A stretch of DNA of 64,000 nt, from assembly GCF_900113645.1 (NCBI RefSeq), contig NZ_FOQC01000001.1:123103-187102 (forward strand). The letters are read 5' to 3'. The notes under the pieces are model-generated. The model had not been told where the DNA came from. It did not search any database and saw only the letters and a list, made by a program, of their open reading frames with translations. The translations under genes were made by a program, and so were the position numbers. Of this stretch, positions 8,679 to 18,134 are shown piece after piece. The number at the start of each line of letters is the position of its first letter. Within the stretch, counting starts at the first letter, position 1. This DNA is from Trichococcus flocculiformis (GTDB lineage: Bacteria > Bacillota > Bacilli > Lactobacillales > Aerococcaceae).

Positions 8679-8998
8679 CATGGCTCTAAGCGATTGAAAT
8701 CGCAAGAGCCATGACAAATCCCTGGTTGAAATCGAGCACTAAGAGGATATTACGAGAACGGCCGTTTTTTGGCCGTGACGTAATATCAGCTTAGGCGGAG
8801 ATTTCTGGGATTCAGAACGCGTTTACAATAGGATACGATGAATTGCGTTTAGAACGGAATCACTGGAGCACCCAAGGATAAAATCTGTGTTTTTCAGATT
8901 TAATACTTGGGTGTGAAGTGGATGTCCGTTCTGCAATTCAGAGTTCAACTTAGAGCGTGATGATTCGCGTTTACAAAAGGATACGATGAATCCCGCAC
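8679..8998 (+). repeat. Family A composite structured repeat, copy A1
   Basis: This gene-free stretch after proS is full of paired segments. A hairpin CATGGCTCT/AGAGCCATG lies near 8679-8713. Core 8717-8812 shares the invariant motifs GAGCACTAAGAGG (8734-8746) and CAGCTTAGGCGGAG (8787-8800) with copy A2, while the helices differ in sequence. A box TTTACAATAGGATACGATGAAT (start 8822) and a second copy near 8970-8991 flank a long hairpin (8840-8937; GAATTGCGTTTAGAACGGA against TCCGTTCTGCAATTC). Function unknown. See the A2 entry. Confidence 0.8.
8717..8812 (+). ncRNA. Candidate structured RNA core, family A, copy 1
   Basis: Outer helix AATCCC/GGGATT, then GAAATC/GATTTC, then the conserved motifs whose CTAAG and CTTAG can pair, then GATATTACG/CGTAATATC, and an apical ACGGCC/GGCCGT. 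In copy 2 every variable helix has different bases yet still pairs. Orientation is taken as + because terminators with T-runs follow on that strand. I do not recognise the family. Confidence 0.55.
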
Positions 8999-9047
8999 CA
9001 AAAAACAGGACCCACTCCATCAATTCGGAGTGAGTCCTGTTTTTTAG
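8999..9047. terminator. Bidirectional terminator between family A copy 1 and the DUF896 gene
   Basis: Stem ACAGGAC.CACTCC paired with GGAGTG.GTCCTGT, flanked by AAAAAA and TTTTTT, so it can work on both strands. It ends seven bases before the stop codon of the - strand gene. Confidence 0.85.
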
Positions 9048-9053
9048 TAGGCA

Positions 9054-9350
9054 TTACTTTTTATCTGCATCCTCTGGGTGCAGGTGCACGACGTTCTTCC
9101 CGCCCAAAATGTTTTTCACATCAGTCCGGCGTTTATCTTTTTGGGCTTCCACCAATTTCTTAGGTGTAATGTCATTTCCTTTGGGATCGACAACTTTTGA
9201 ATTCAAAAGAATGTCGTCAAAAGAACTGCGGAAAGAGCGGAGATACTGTTGACGTAATTCCTTTTGCTCAATTTTTTCGGTTTCGGTCAGGCCATCCGCC
9301 GTTTTGGCTTTGCGGGCCAATTCATTGATTCTGTTCAATAGTTTTTCCAT
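9054..9350 (-). CDS. DUF896 family protein (YnzC-like)
   Basis: A protein of 98 residues started at the ATG at 9350 (MEKLLNRINELARKAK), with GGAG nine bases upstream. The segment LNRINELARKAK.. followed by LTEEE-like residues and LRQQYLRSFR is the DUF896/UPF0291 signature, a small helical-hairpin protein known from B. subtilis YnzC. A basic C-terminal tail of about 20 residues (KNILGGKNVVHLHPE) extends beyond the usual 76-residue core but is common in lactic acid bacteria. Function unknown. Confidence 0.93.
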   Translation of the reverse strand: MEKLLNRINELARKAKTADGLTETEKIEQKELRQQYLRSFRSSFDDILLNSKVVDPKGNDITPKKLVEAQKDKRRTDVKNILGGKNVVHLHPEDADKK

Positions 9351-9381
9351 ATATGTTTCTCCTCTCATGTGGAAGGAGATA

Positions 9382-9990
9382 TCAGAAGTGTTTGTTGTAC
9401 CAAGCTTTCGCTGCAACAACCTCTTCATTCGTCAGTGAGTGTCCAGCGTTTCCCCAATAAATGGCTACCTCACTGCCGGCTCCTTCTAGTGTCGCCTTCA
9501 ATTCCATGCTTTCTTCCGGTGCGCAAAGCGGATCGTTTGTGCCTGCACCGATAAAGACAGGAAGGGAATGCAGATCAGGCAATTGACGATTGCGGAAAGG
9601 AACCATCGGATGATGAAGGATGGCTCCTTTGACCGCATCTTTGAAAGAGTATATCATACTCCCGGCGATATTTGCACCATTTGAGTATCCGATCGCTACG
9701 ATGTTATTCCGGTCAAACCCATATTCTGCAGATGCATCATCCAAGAACGCAATCAATTCCTTTGTGCGGTATTCCAGGTCATTTTCGTCGAATACACCTT
9801 CTGCCAAACGACGGAAATAACGGTTCATTCCGGATTCGGTCACGTTTCCGCGCACGCCCAGCAAGGAAGCTTCCGGATCGATCGCCTCTCCTAAGAAAAA
9901 CAGGTCGTGTTCGGTTCCGCCTGTGCCATGCAATAACAGCAGCAAAGGCCTTTCCGGATTCCCTTGTTTGAAAATATGTTGATGATTCAT
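9382..9990 (-). CDS. mhqD: Carboxylesterase/phospholipase-type alpha/beta hydrolase (MhqD-like)
   Basis: A protein of 202 residues. The catalytic triad is visible: nucleophile Ser in GYSNG, Asp in GAGTNDPLC, and His in NAGHSL; the oxyanion segment is HGTGG. Such small serine hydrolases are annotated as MhqD or carboxylesterases. It lies 19 bases after the ring-cleaving dioxygenase gene mhqO, the same pairing as in quinone-response operons of B. subtilis (mhqNOP/mhqED). It likely acts with MhqO in quinone or catechol detoxification, inferred from the pairing and the upstream MhqR-like operator. Confidence 0.85.
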   Translation of the reverse strand: MNHQHIFKQGNPERPLLLLLHGTGGTEHDLFFLGEAIDPEASLLGVRGNVTESGMNRYFRRLAEGVFDENDLEYRTKELIAFLDDASAEYGFDRNNIVAIGYSNGANIAGSMIYSFKDAVKGAILHHPMVPFRNRQLPDLHSLPVFIGAGTNDPLCAPEESMELKATLEGAGSEVAIYWGNAGHSLTNEEVVAAKAWYNKHF

Positions 9991-10009
9991 CTAAATCAAT
10001 CCTCTCTGT

Positions 10010-10942
10010 TTATACGTTGCGGACTTCGAACGGGATGAGCCCTGCCGTCAAGGCCTCACGTCTGCTTTCGTACTGCGGCGGCAGCATCAATTTCTGGCCC
10101 ATTGTTTCGCGGGGCTCATCAATAGCGACTCCCGGCGAGTCCGAAGCAATCTCGAATAGGATGCCGCCTTTTTCCCTGAAGTAAAGGGCTTTGAAATAAT
10201 TGCGGTCCCGGACAGGAGTGGCATGTTGTCCTAGGGCGGTGACATGCTTCAGCCAATCGAGATGATCCGCTTCATCTTTTGCCCGCCATGCGATATGATG
10301 GACGGTTCCGACGCCCATGACACCAGCACCGACGGAGGTCATTTTAATGTCGACGGTATTGCCGAGAGCAGCTTCGGAACGGAAACGGATCAGATCATCT
10401 TCCTGCCCGATGCGTTCCAAGCCCATCACTTTTTCGACGACAGCTGCAGTTTCTTCGGGTGCCCCCGTCAATAGGACAGCTCCCGCAAAGCCTTTGATGG
10501 CATGTTCTGAGGGTACGCCATTGAAGGAATACGGATTGTTGTTTCCGTCTTCACGTTCCACCAATTCCAGATGTAGACCATTCGGATCATCAAAGTCCAG
10601 ATACGTTTCCCCGAAACGGGTCGATTTATCGAACGGAATATTGTAATCGGCCAGGCGTTTTTCCCAGAATGACAGGGATCCGGCCGGAACTGCATATACG
10701 GTGATGCCGACCTGCCCATCGCCGATGCTGCCTTGGCGGGATTTGGCCCATGGGAAGAATGTGATGACGGTACCGGGTTCGCCGTCCGCGTTGCCGAAGT
10801 AAAGATGATAGGTTTCTGGATCGTCGAAGTTGACTGTCTGTTTGATCATGCGCATCCCGAGCACGCCTGCATAGAAATCGACGTTTTCCTGGGGATGACC
10901 CACGATGGCTGTAATATGATGGATTCCTGCTGTTTTCTTCAT
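10010..10942 (-). CDS. mhqO: Ring-cleaving dioxygenase, glyoxalase/VOC superfamily (MhqO/MhqA-like)
   Basis: A protein of 310 residues started at the ATG at 10942 (MKKTAGIHHITAI), with AAAGGAG upstream; the longer open frame runs through the promoter and is rejected. It has two VOC modules: the first with GIHHITAIVGHPQENVDFY and DPNGLHLELVE, the second with GTVHHIAWR and a terminal GGILFEIASD. The conserved His/Glu positions (HH, LEL, HH, FEI) are the metal ligands of extradiol-type dioxygenases. Thiol- and quinone-stress operons use this family to open hydroquinone rings. It is first in the operon with mhqD. Confidence 0.9.
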   Translation of the reverse strand: MKKTAGIHHITAIVGHPQENVDFYAGVLGMRMIKQTVNFDDPETYHLYFGNADGEPGTVITFFPWAKSRQGSIGDGQVGITVYAVPAGSLSFWEKRLADYNIPFDKSTRFGETYLDFDDPNGLHLELVEREDGNNNPYSFNGVPSEHAIKGFAGAVLLTGAPEETAAVVEKVMGLERIGQEDDLIRFRSEAALGNTVDIKMTSVGAGVMGVGTVHHIAWRAKDEADHLDWLKHVTALGQHATPVRDRNYFKALYFREKGGILFEIASDSPGVAIDEPRETMGQKLMLPPQYESRREALTAGLIPFEVRNV

Positions 10943-10985
10943 TATAAAAGACACTCCTTTATATTTTTTTGGGTTTATCAAATTC

Positions 10986-11034
10986 ATTATCTCGAATTCG
11001 AAATAATAATAACACGAGGAAATCACGCTGTCAA
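10986..11034 (-). promoter_or_regulatory. Promoter with MhqR-like operator upstream of mhqO-mhqD
   Basis: On the - strand TTGACA (11034-11029) and TATTAT (11011-11006) are separated by exactly 17 bases. A near-perfect palindrome, ATTATCTCGAA/TTCGAAATAAT at 10986-11007, overlaps the end of the -10 and the likely start site. Its core ATCTCGAATTCGAAAT differs by one base from the ATCTCGAATTCGAGAT-type site I recall for B. subtilis MhqR, a MarR-type quinone sensor. Repressor binding would block initiation. No mhqR gene is in the window. Confidence 0.75.
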
Positions 11035-11078
11035 ATAGTAAGCGTGCAGTAGTGGGTAAATAAAAAGTTAAGATAGCA

Positions 11079-11109
11079 GTAAAATTTACCACGGGGCATA
11101 TGCTATAAT
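11079..11109 (+). promoter_or_regulatory. Extended -10 promoter and possible operator of galT
   Basis: TGCTATAAT at 11101-11109 is an extended -10. Just upstream lies the perfect 11-base palindrome GTAAAATTTAC (11079-11089), placed where a LacI/GalR-type repressor or similar could bind. The operator role is a guess from position. Confidence 0.45.
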
Positions 11110-11143
11110 TAAACCTACAACAACAGAGGAATGAGGGGTAAAT

Positions 11144-13667
<2,524 letters not shown>

Positions 13668-13704
13668 TTCCACCAAGTCAATGCTGAACCGCTCTGAAAA
13701 AAGA

Positions 13705-13755
13705 AGAAGCCGCGCCAACAATCCGTTACAGGTTGTTGGCGCGGCTTCTTTTCAC
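13705..13755. terminator. Bidirectional terminator between galR and the CsbD gene
   Basis: AGAAGCCGCGCCAACA pairs perfectly with TGTTGGCGCGGCTTCT. TTTTC follows on +, and TTTTTTC (from GAAAAAA) on -. Confidence 0.88.
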
Positions 13756-13769
13756 ATCAAAAATGAGTC

Positions 13770-14003
13770 TTATTTTTTCCACTCATCGATTTTATCATTT
13801 GCTTTATCGGCTAAATCATCGACTTTGTCGCTGATGTCTTCTTTGATTTCGCCCGCTTTTTCGACTGCTTCACCGCGTGCTTGTTGGAGTTTTCCTTCGA
13901 GTTCTTTTTCTGGGTCGTCCACTAGGTCGCCGTATTCCTCTTTGATTTTGCCGACTACTTTGTCCTTCATGCCTTTTAATTTATCGCCCATACCTGAATC
14001 CAT
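13770..14003 (-). CDS. CsbD-like small stress protein
   Basis: A protein of 77 residues started at the ATG at 14003 (MDSGMGDKLKG) with AGGAGG upstream. It is highly charged and helical, rich in Lys, Asp and Glu, with the CsbD-type pattern GDKLKG.KDKVVGKIKEEYG and repeated amphipathic turns (KVDDLADKANDKIDEW). In B. subtilis csbD belongs to the sigma-B regulon; the molecular role is unknown. Confidence 0.85.
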   Translation of the reverse strand: MDSGMGDKLKGMKDKVVGKIKEEYGDLVDDPEKELEGKLQQARGEAVEKAGEIKEDISDKVDDLADKANDKIDEWKK

Positions 14004-14167
14004 GATGTTTCCTCCTTTTGATTTCACACTGATTGGCTTCGCTTACTATAACCTATTTTAAAGCATTTATTATCAGAATCAAGCAATAGCCCTTGAGACC
14101 AACTGGGCATCCAGCGTCCTTCAGGAAGTATTTAGAAGGATGCATACTTTTTATCGCCTTGATTAAA

Positions 14168-14176
14168 TGCTATACT
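14168..14176 (+). promoter_or_regulatory. Extended -10 promoter of the tsaB operon
   Basis: TGCTATACT at 14168-14176 fits TG-N-TATACT, 37 bases before the tsaB start; the -35 region is weak. Confidence 0.45.
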
Positions 14177-14213
14177 AGATGAGCAGAATAATCAGGGAAA
14201 GGAGGCTATTCAG

Positions 14214-14948
14214 ATGAAAATATTAGCCATTGAATCCTCAAACCAGACCATGAGCGCGGCTGTATGCGAAAATGGACGCTTGCTCGCAGAAGTCACCACC
14301 AACGGAAATCTTCAGCACAGTACCCAATTGATGCCAGCAGTGGATCATGTCATGAAACTTGCCGGATGGAAACCTGCCGATTTGGAATGCATCGCAGTCG
14401 CTAAGGGGCCGGGCTCCTACACAGGAGTCAGGATCGGAGCGACCATCGCGAAAACTTTGGCATGGACGTTAGCGATTCCTTTAGTGCCGATCTCCAGCCT
14501 GAAGGTTATCGCCGGCAATTGCGAAGGGGCTGCGCACAAGCTTGTTCCTATGATTGATGCGCGCAGGGGGAACTGTTACACAGCTGTTTATCAATTCGAG
14601 GACAATTTGTTGGTGGAACGGATTGCCGACACACATATAGCCAGCGAAGAGTGGTTCCAGCGCTTGTTGGCGGAAGAAGGCACTTATCTGTTCGTGGGAG
14701 AGGATGTCAGCAAATACCGCGAACGCATCGGTGAATTATTCAAGGAACGCGCGCTATTTGCTGGAGAATCACAGGCTTTACCGCGCGCGAGCGTGCTGGC
14801 CACACTTTCGGAATCCGCGACCGCGGAGGATCCGCACACCTTTGTGCCGTCCTACTTAAAAAAACCGGAAGCTGAAGAAAAATGGGAACAACAGCATCTT
14901 AGTAATCGGAGGGAAGACTACGTTGAGAGAGTGGATTCATCGATTTAA
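14214..14948 (+). CDS. tsaB: tRNA threonylcarbamoyladenosine biosynthesis protein TsaB
   Basis: A protein of 244 residues in the ASKHA fold (MKILAIESSNQTMSAAV, then KGPGSYTGVRIGATIAKTLA). TsaB is the scaffold partner of TsaD and TsaE in making t6A at position 37 of ANN-decoding tRNAs. The start ATG at 14214 has AAAGGAGG upstream. It is first in a tight operon with two RimI-like acetyltransferases and tsaD, a typical Firmicutes layout, and overlaps the next gene by 26 bases. Confidence 0.96.
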   Translation: MKILAIESSNQTMSAAVCENGRLLAEVTTNGNLQHSTQLMPAVDHVMKLAGWKPADLECIAVAKGPGSYTGVRIGATIAKTLAWTLAIPLVPISSLKVIAGNCEGAAHKLVPMIDARRGNCYTAVYQFEDNLLVERIADTHIASEEWFQRLLAEEGTYLFVGEDVSKYRERIGELFKERALFAGESQALPRASVLATLSESATAEDPHTFVPSYLKKPEAEEKWEQQHLSNRREDYVERVDSSI

Positions 14949-15540
14949 ATCCATGTATAAGGAAATCCGATTTGATGTTCTGGCCAAAATCCATTCAAAG
15001 CGCGTTCTCTCCAATGAGAAAACCTATCTGCTGCGTAACCAGCTTCCTGTCAGATTAATGGTCGGCGAAAAACAGCACATTCCCGATATTCTTTATATCG
15101 AGCGGATGAGCTACGATGGCGCAACACCCTGGGGAAGGACCGCATTGGAGAATGATATATTGCAGAATCCCAAATCGCTGTATTACGTTCTGTATGAAGG
15201 GTATTCGCCCATCGCTTTTTTGGGTGCCAGATTGGACGGAAAAGATATCCATATCACGAATTTGGCGGTAGTGCCCGAATTTCAGCAGATAGGTGCGGCT
15301 ACTTTGTTGTTGCGGGTACTGAGAAGCTTTGCAGACGAAAAAGGCGCCACCAGCATCAGTCTGGAAGTGAGGATGTCAAACCATCGGGCGAAGGCTTTGT
15401 ACGCGGAAATGGGTTTTCTGCCTGAGCGTGTCAAGCAGCATTATTACCACGGTGATGGCGAAGACGCTTTAGAGATGGTATGGCCGTTAGCGGGAAAACA
15501 ATCGGAAGTAAAGGAAGATGTTCATGCAACGCACGTTTGA
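14923..15540 (+). CDS. GNAT acetyltransferase, RimI-like, with N-terminal extension
   Basis: A protein of 205 residues with a TTG start at 14923 behind GGAGGG; no ATG is suitably placed. The first 50 residues are basic and outside the GNAT core. The core has IERMSYDGATPWG, then ITNLAVVPEFQQIGAATLLLRVL (acetyl-CoA loop in a variant form) and LEVRMSNHRAKALYAEMGF, which is RimI-like. RimI acetylates the N-terminus of ribosomal protein S18; this paralogue keeps a glutamine-isoleucine-glycine loop where RimI has QGKGIG-type residues, so its substrate is uncertain. It overlaps both neighbours. Confidence 0.88.
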   Translation: MREWIHRFKSMYKEIRFDVLAKIHSKRVLSNEKTYLLRNQLPVRLMVGEKQHIPDILYIERMSYDGATPWGRTALENDILQNPKSLYYVLYEGYSPIAFLGARLDGKDIHITNLAVVPEFQQIGAATLLLRVLRSFADEKGATSISLEVRMSNHRAKALYAEMGFLPERVKQHYYHGDGEDALEMVWPLAGKQSEVKEDVHATHV

Positions 15541-16024
15541 AATCTGCGACCTGAAGGCGGACGCAGGCAAGTTGGAGCAACATGCACAGGGTTTGTACGA
15601 ACTTACATTGCTGGCCAATGAGGGGCATTCCAGTTGGAAAGCTTCTTCGTTCCTGTCTGAACTGAAGGATAATCATTCCCTTTACACAGGCTGCATGGAA
15701 GAAAACAAGCTGGTGGGCTATATTTGTTGCATGGCGGTTGTGGATGAGGCATCGGTCAATAATTTTGCGGTAGCACCTAATCAGCAAGGAAGAGGCATCG
15801 GAACAAAATTGTTGCAGGAGATGATCGTCTTGCTGCAAACGCAGGGGATGGAACGGCTTTGGCTTGAAGTCCGTGTCTCCAACGAAGCTGCCTACAACCT
15901 GTACAAAAAAATAGGTTTCACAGAAATATACCGAAGAAAAGAGTATTATCAGAATCCGATCGAGGATGCCTACATCATGGAATTGGCGCTGACATCGGAA
16001 AATAAAGAGGAGGCGGAAGGCTGA
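15524..16024 (+). CDS. rimI: Ribosomal protein S18-alanine N-acetyltransferase RimI
   Basis: A protein of 166 residues. I use the ATG at 15524 (MQRTFEICD), eight bases after AAAGGAAG; an ATG at 15518 is too close to that site. The GNAT core is standard Rim[24 protein letters not shown] with the QGRGIG acetyl-CoA loop, then [19 protein letters not shown]. It should acetylate the N-terminal Ala of S18. It overlaps the preceding gene by 17 bases and tsaD by 1. Confidence 0.92.
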   Translation: MQRTFEICDLKADAGKLEQHAQGLYELTLLANEGHSSWKASSFLSELKDNHSLYTGCMEENKLVGYICCMAVVDEASVNNFAVAPNQQGRGIGTKLLQEMIVLLQTQGMERLWLEVRVSNEAAYNLYKKIGFTEIYRRKEYYQNPIEDAYIMELALTSENKEEAEG

Positions 16025-17046
16025 TGACGCAAACAGATGTGACCATACTCGCGATTGAGAGCAGTTGCGATGAAACGAGTGTAGCTGTGGTGAAAAACGG
16101 AAATGCAGTCCTTTCGAATGTTGTCGCTTCCCAGATCAAAAGCCATATGCGTTTTGGCGGGGTCGTCCCGGAAGTGGCGAGCCGTCATCATGTAGAGCAG
16201 ATCACTCAAATCGTGGAAGCGGCATTAAATGAAGCGCAGGTAACTTTCGATGCCATCGATGCAGTTGCTGTGACGCATGGCCCGGGTTTGGTAGGTTCGT
16301 TGTTGATCGGTGTCAGTGCGGCGAAAGCTCTTGCTTTTGCCCATCAGAAACCGCTCATTCCGGTCAATCATATGGCCGGCCATATCTATGCGAACCAGTT
16401 GGTGACTCCGATGCGCTACCCATTGCTATCGTTGGTTGTCAGCGGAGGGCACTCGGAATTGGTGTATATGGAAAAGGACGGCTCTTTCGATATCATCGGC
16501 GAAACGCGGGATGATGCCGCGGGGGAAGCTTACGACAAGATCGGACGCATTTTGGGCTTGCCTTATCCTGGTGGAAAGAAAATGGATGAAATGGCTCATG
16601 AAGGTAAGGAAACGATGCATTTTCCGCGCGCTATGATCAAAGAAGACAATTACGATTTCAGCTTCAGCGGATTGAAAAGTTCCGTCATCAATACTGTCCA
16701 CAATGCACGCCAAAAAGGGGATGACATCAATCCCTATGATTTGGCCGCCAGTTTCCAGGCAAGTGTCGTGGAGGTTCTGGTGCATAAGACGTTGCGCGCG
16801 GCCAAGGAAAAGAACATTAAGCAGCTGCTGTTGGCCGGCGGAGTCGCCGCCAACAGAGGCTTGCGTGAAGCTTTGTCGGCAAAAATGGCACTGGAGCTTC
16901 CGGAAGTCGAGGTAGTCATTCCGCCGTTGTCGCTCTGCGGGGATAATGCGGCGATGATCGGAGCTGCGGCTTACACCGAATACCAACAAAAACATTTTGC
17001 CGGATACGATCTGAATGCACATCCGGGCTTGGTTTTAGGCGAATAA
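16024..17046 (+). CDS. tsaD: tRNA N6-adenosine threonylcarbamoyltransferase TsaD
   Basis: A protein of 340 residues starting at the ATG at 16024, which overlaps the rimI stop by one base (TGATG). It transfers threonylcarbamoyl from TC-AMP to A37 of tRNA. The Fe-binding HMAGH has His116 and His120; [21 protein letters not shown] and [11 protein letters not shown] are family hallmarks. It closes the tsaB operon and is followed by a terminator and a family B repeat. Confidence 0.98.
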   Translation: MTQTDVTILAIESSCDETSVAVVKNGNAVLSNVVASQIKSHMRFGGVVPEVASRHHVEQITQIVEAALNEAQVTFDAIDAVAVTHGPGLVGSLLIGVSAAKALAFAHQKPLIPVNHMAGHIYANQLVTPMRYPLLSLVVSGGHSELVYMEKDGSFDIIGETRDDAAGEAYDKIGRILGLPYPGGKKMDEMAHEGKETMHFPRAMIKEDNYDFSFSGLKSSVINTVHNARQKGDDINPYDLAASFQASVVEVLVHKTLRAAKEKNIKQLLLAGGVAANRGLREALSAKMALELPEVEVVIPPLSLCGDNAAMIGAAAYTEYQQKHFAGYDLNAHPGLVLGE

Positions 17047-17048
17047 TA

Positions 17049-17092
17049 AAAGAGAACGCTGGCCGACTATGTCGACTAACGTTCTCTTTTTT
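17049..17092 (+). terminator. Intrinsic terminator after tsaD
   Basis: AGAGAACG and CGTTCTCT form the stem, with GTCGACT-type inner pairing, followed by TTTTTTT. Confidence 0.88.
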
Positions 17093-17130
17093 TGACATAC
17101 AGGAATTTATAAAATTTTTCAGAGTGAAAA

Positions 17131-17376
17131 ATGCATCACCGTAGGTGTTTCACAAGTTTGGAAAATGTTTCATGCATCTAAAATGATGTCCAGCTTCACG
17201 GGTTAGCCCTTCGGAAAAAAGAATAAGGAACCTCTTGTCTCTGCGAGCCAAGACATACTGTTCGACTAATCTGCTGACGCAGAAAGTCTCTCAGCAATTG
17301 CGCTCTTCGATGCTCAGGCAGACAGATTTCCTAAATTTCTTTCAGGGCTGAACGAACCCGTTCAGCTTTTCTTATT
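17131..17376 (+). repeat. Family B structured repeat, copy B2
   Basis: This gene-free stretch after tsaD starts with ATGCATCACC.GGTG and carries the highly conserved core (17227-17316) shared with B3 almost base for base, including CTGTTCGACTAA, the hairpin CTGCTGACGCAG, and GTCTCTCAGCAATTGCGCTCT. It then jumps to CAGATTTCCTAAATTTCTTT and ends in the terminator GCTGAACG-AACC-CGTTCAGC (17347-17366) plus TTTTCTTATT, identical to that of B1. It lacks the segment of about 65 bases (TTAGAGCCC..GTTGCG) found in B1 and B3. The terminator reads on + and stops two bases before the convergent gene. Confidence 0.8.
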
Positions 17377-17377
17377 C

Positions 17378-18034
17378 TTAATCGACCAGCGCTCGGCAGT
17401 AATCGGCATCGAGATCCGAAAAATCGGTGACGATGACGGAAGCCAACGACAGATCCTGCGGAGGGAACTCGAGATTACGGAAACCGATGCATTTGCAGCC
17501 GGCCGCATGTGCAGAGGCAACTCCGTTTTTGGAGTCCTCAATGACAACGCAGTTCTCCGGTTTGGCATTCAAGTTTTCTGCAGCATCCAGGAAAATATCG
17601 GGCGCGGGCTTGGAATGCGCAACGCTTTCCCCCGAAACAAAATAGCTGAAATATTTTTCGATGTCCAATGCTTTTACAGCCTTATGGATATCCGTCAAAG
17701 GAGAAGAGGAGGCGATTGCCAAAGGAACACCGGCTTCATGCAGACGTGCAATGAAGGGAATCACACCCGGTATCGGCTGCAGGCCGTCTTCATCCATCAG
17801 GCGATTGCGGATGACGTTCGCCCGTTCCACCAATTCTCCTACCGGGGCATCCAGATTGAATTCATTTTTCATTGTTTCCCACATGTATTCGTGCGTGGTC
17901 CCTTGGTAGCGGAAATGATACTCCAACTCGGTGTCCACTCCGAATTCCTTCAATAGCATACTTTCTGATCGCAAAAAGAATGGTTCCGTATCGATGATGA
18001 CACCATCCATATCAAATAAAACGGCTTCCAACAT
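17378..18034 (-). CDS. HAD-superfamily phosphatase, subfamily IA (beta-phosphoglucomutase-like)
   Basis: A protein of 218 residues. Motif I is FDMDGVIID with catalytic Asp8 and Asp10; motif II Ser-Ser is in IASSSP; motif III Lys is in HSKPAPDIF; motif IV is VIEDSKNG. The cap is helical (C1). Members include beta-phosphoglucomutase and 2-deoxyglucose-6-phosphatase-like enzymes that act on sugar phosphates; the substrate here cannot be fixed. It lies 100 bases downstream of the ABC-F gene on the same strand. Confidence 0.92.
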   Translation of the reverse strand: MLEAVLFDMDGVIIDTEPFFLRSESMLLKEFGVDTELEYHFRYQGTTHEYMWETMKNEFNLDAPVGELVERANVIRNRLMDEDGLQPIPGVIPFIARLHEAGVPLAIASSSPLTDIHKAVKALDIEKYFSYFVSGESVAHSKPAPDIFLDAAENLNAKPENCVVIEDSKNGVASAHAAGCKCIGFRNLEFPPQDLSLASVIVTDFSDLDADYCRALVD

Positions 18035-18134
18035 ATTCGTACCTCCATATTCCTATTATGCGTACTTGTTCGAGTGCAACTTAACAAAAGTTCCGGCATT
18101 CCTCAACTAAGACAGGAAACGCTTATCGGCTTCA

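Noticed and set aside
8637-9053. Family A as a transposon or CRISPR array
   Set aside because: No transposase, no terminal inverted repeats with target duplications were seen, and the repeats are not regularly spaced with unique spacers.
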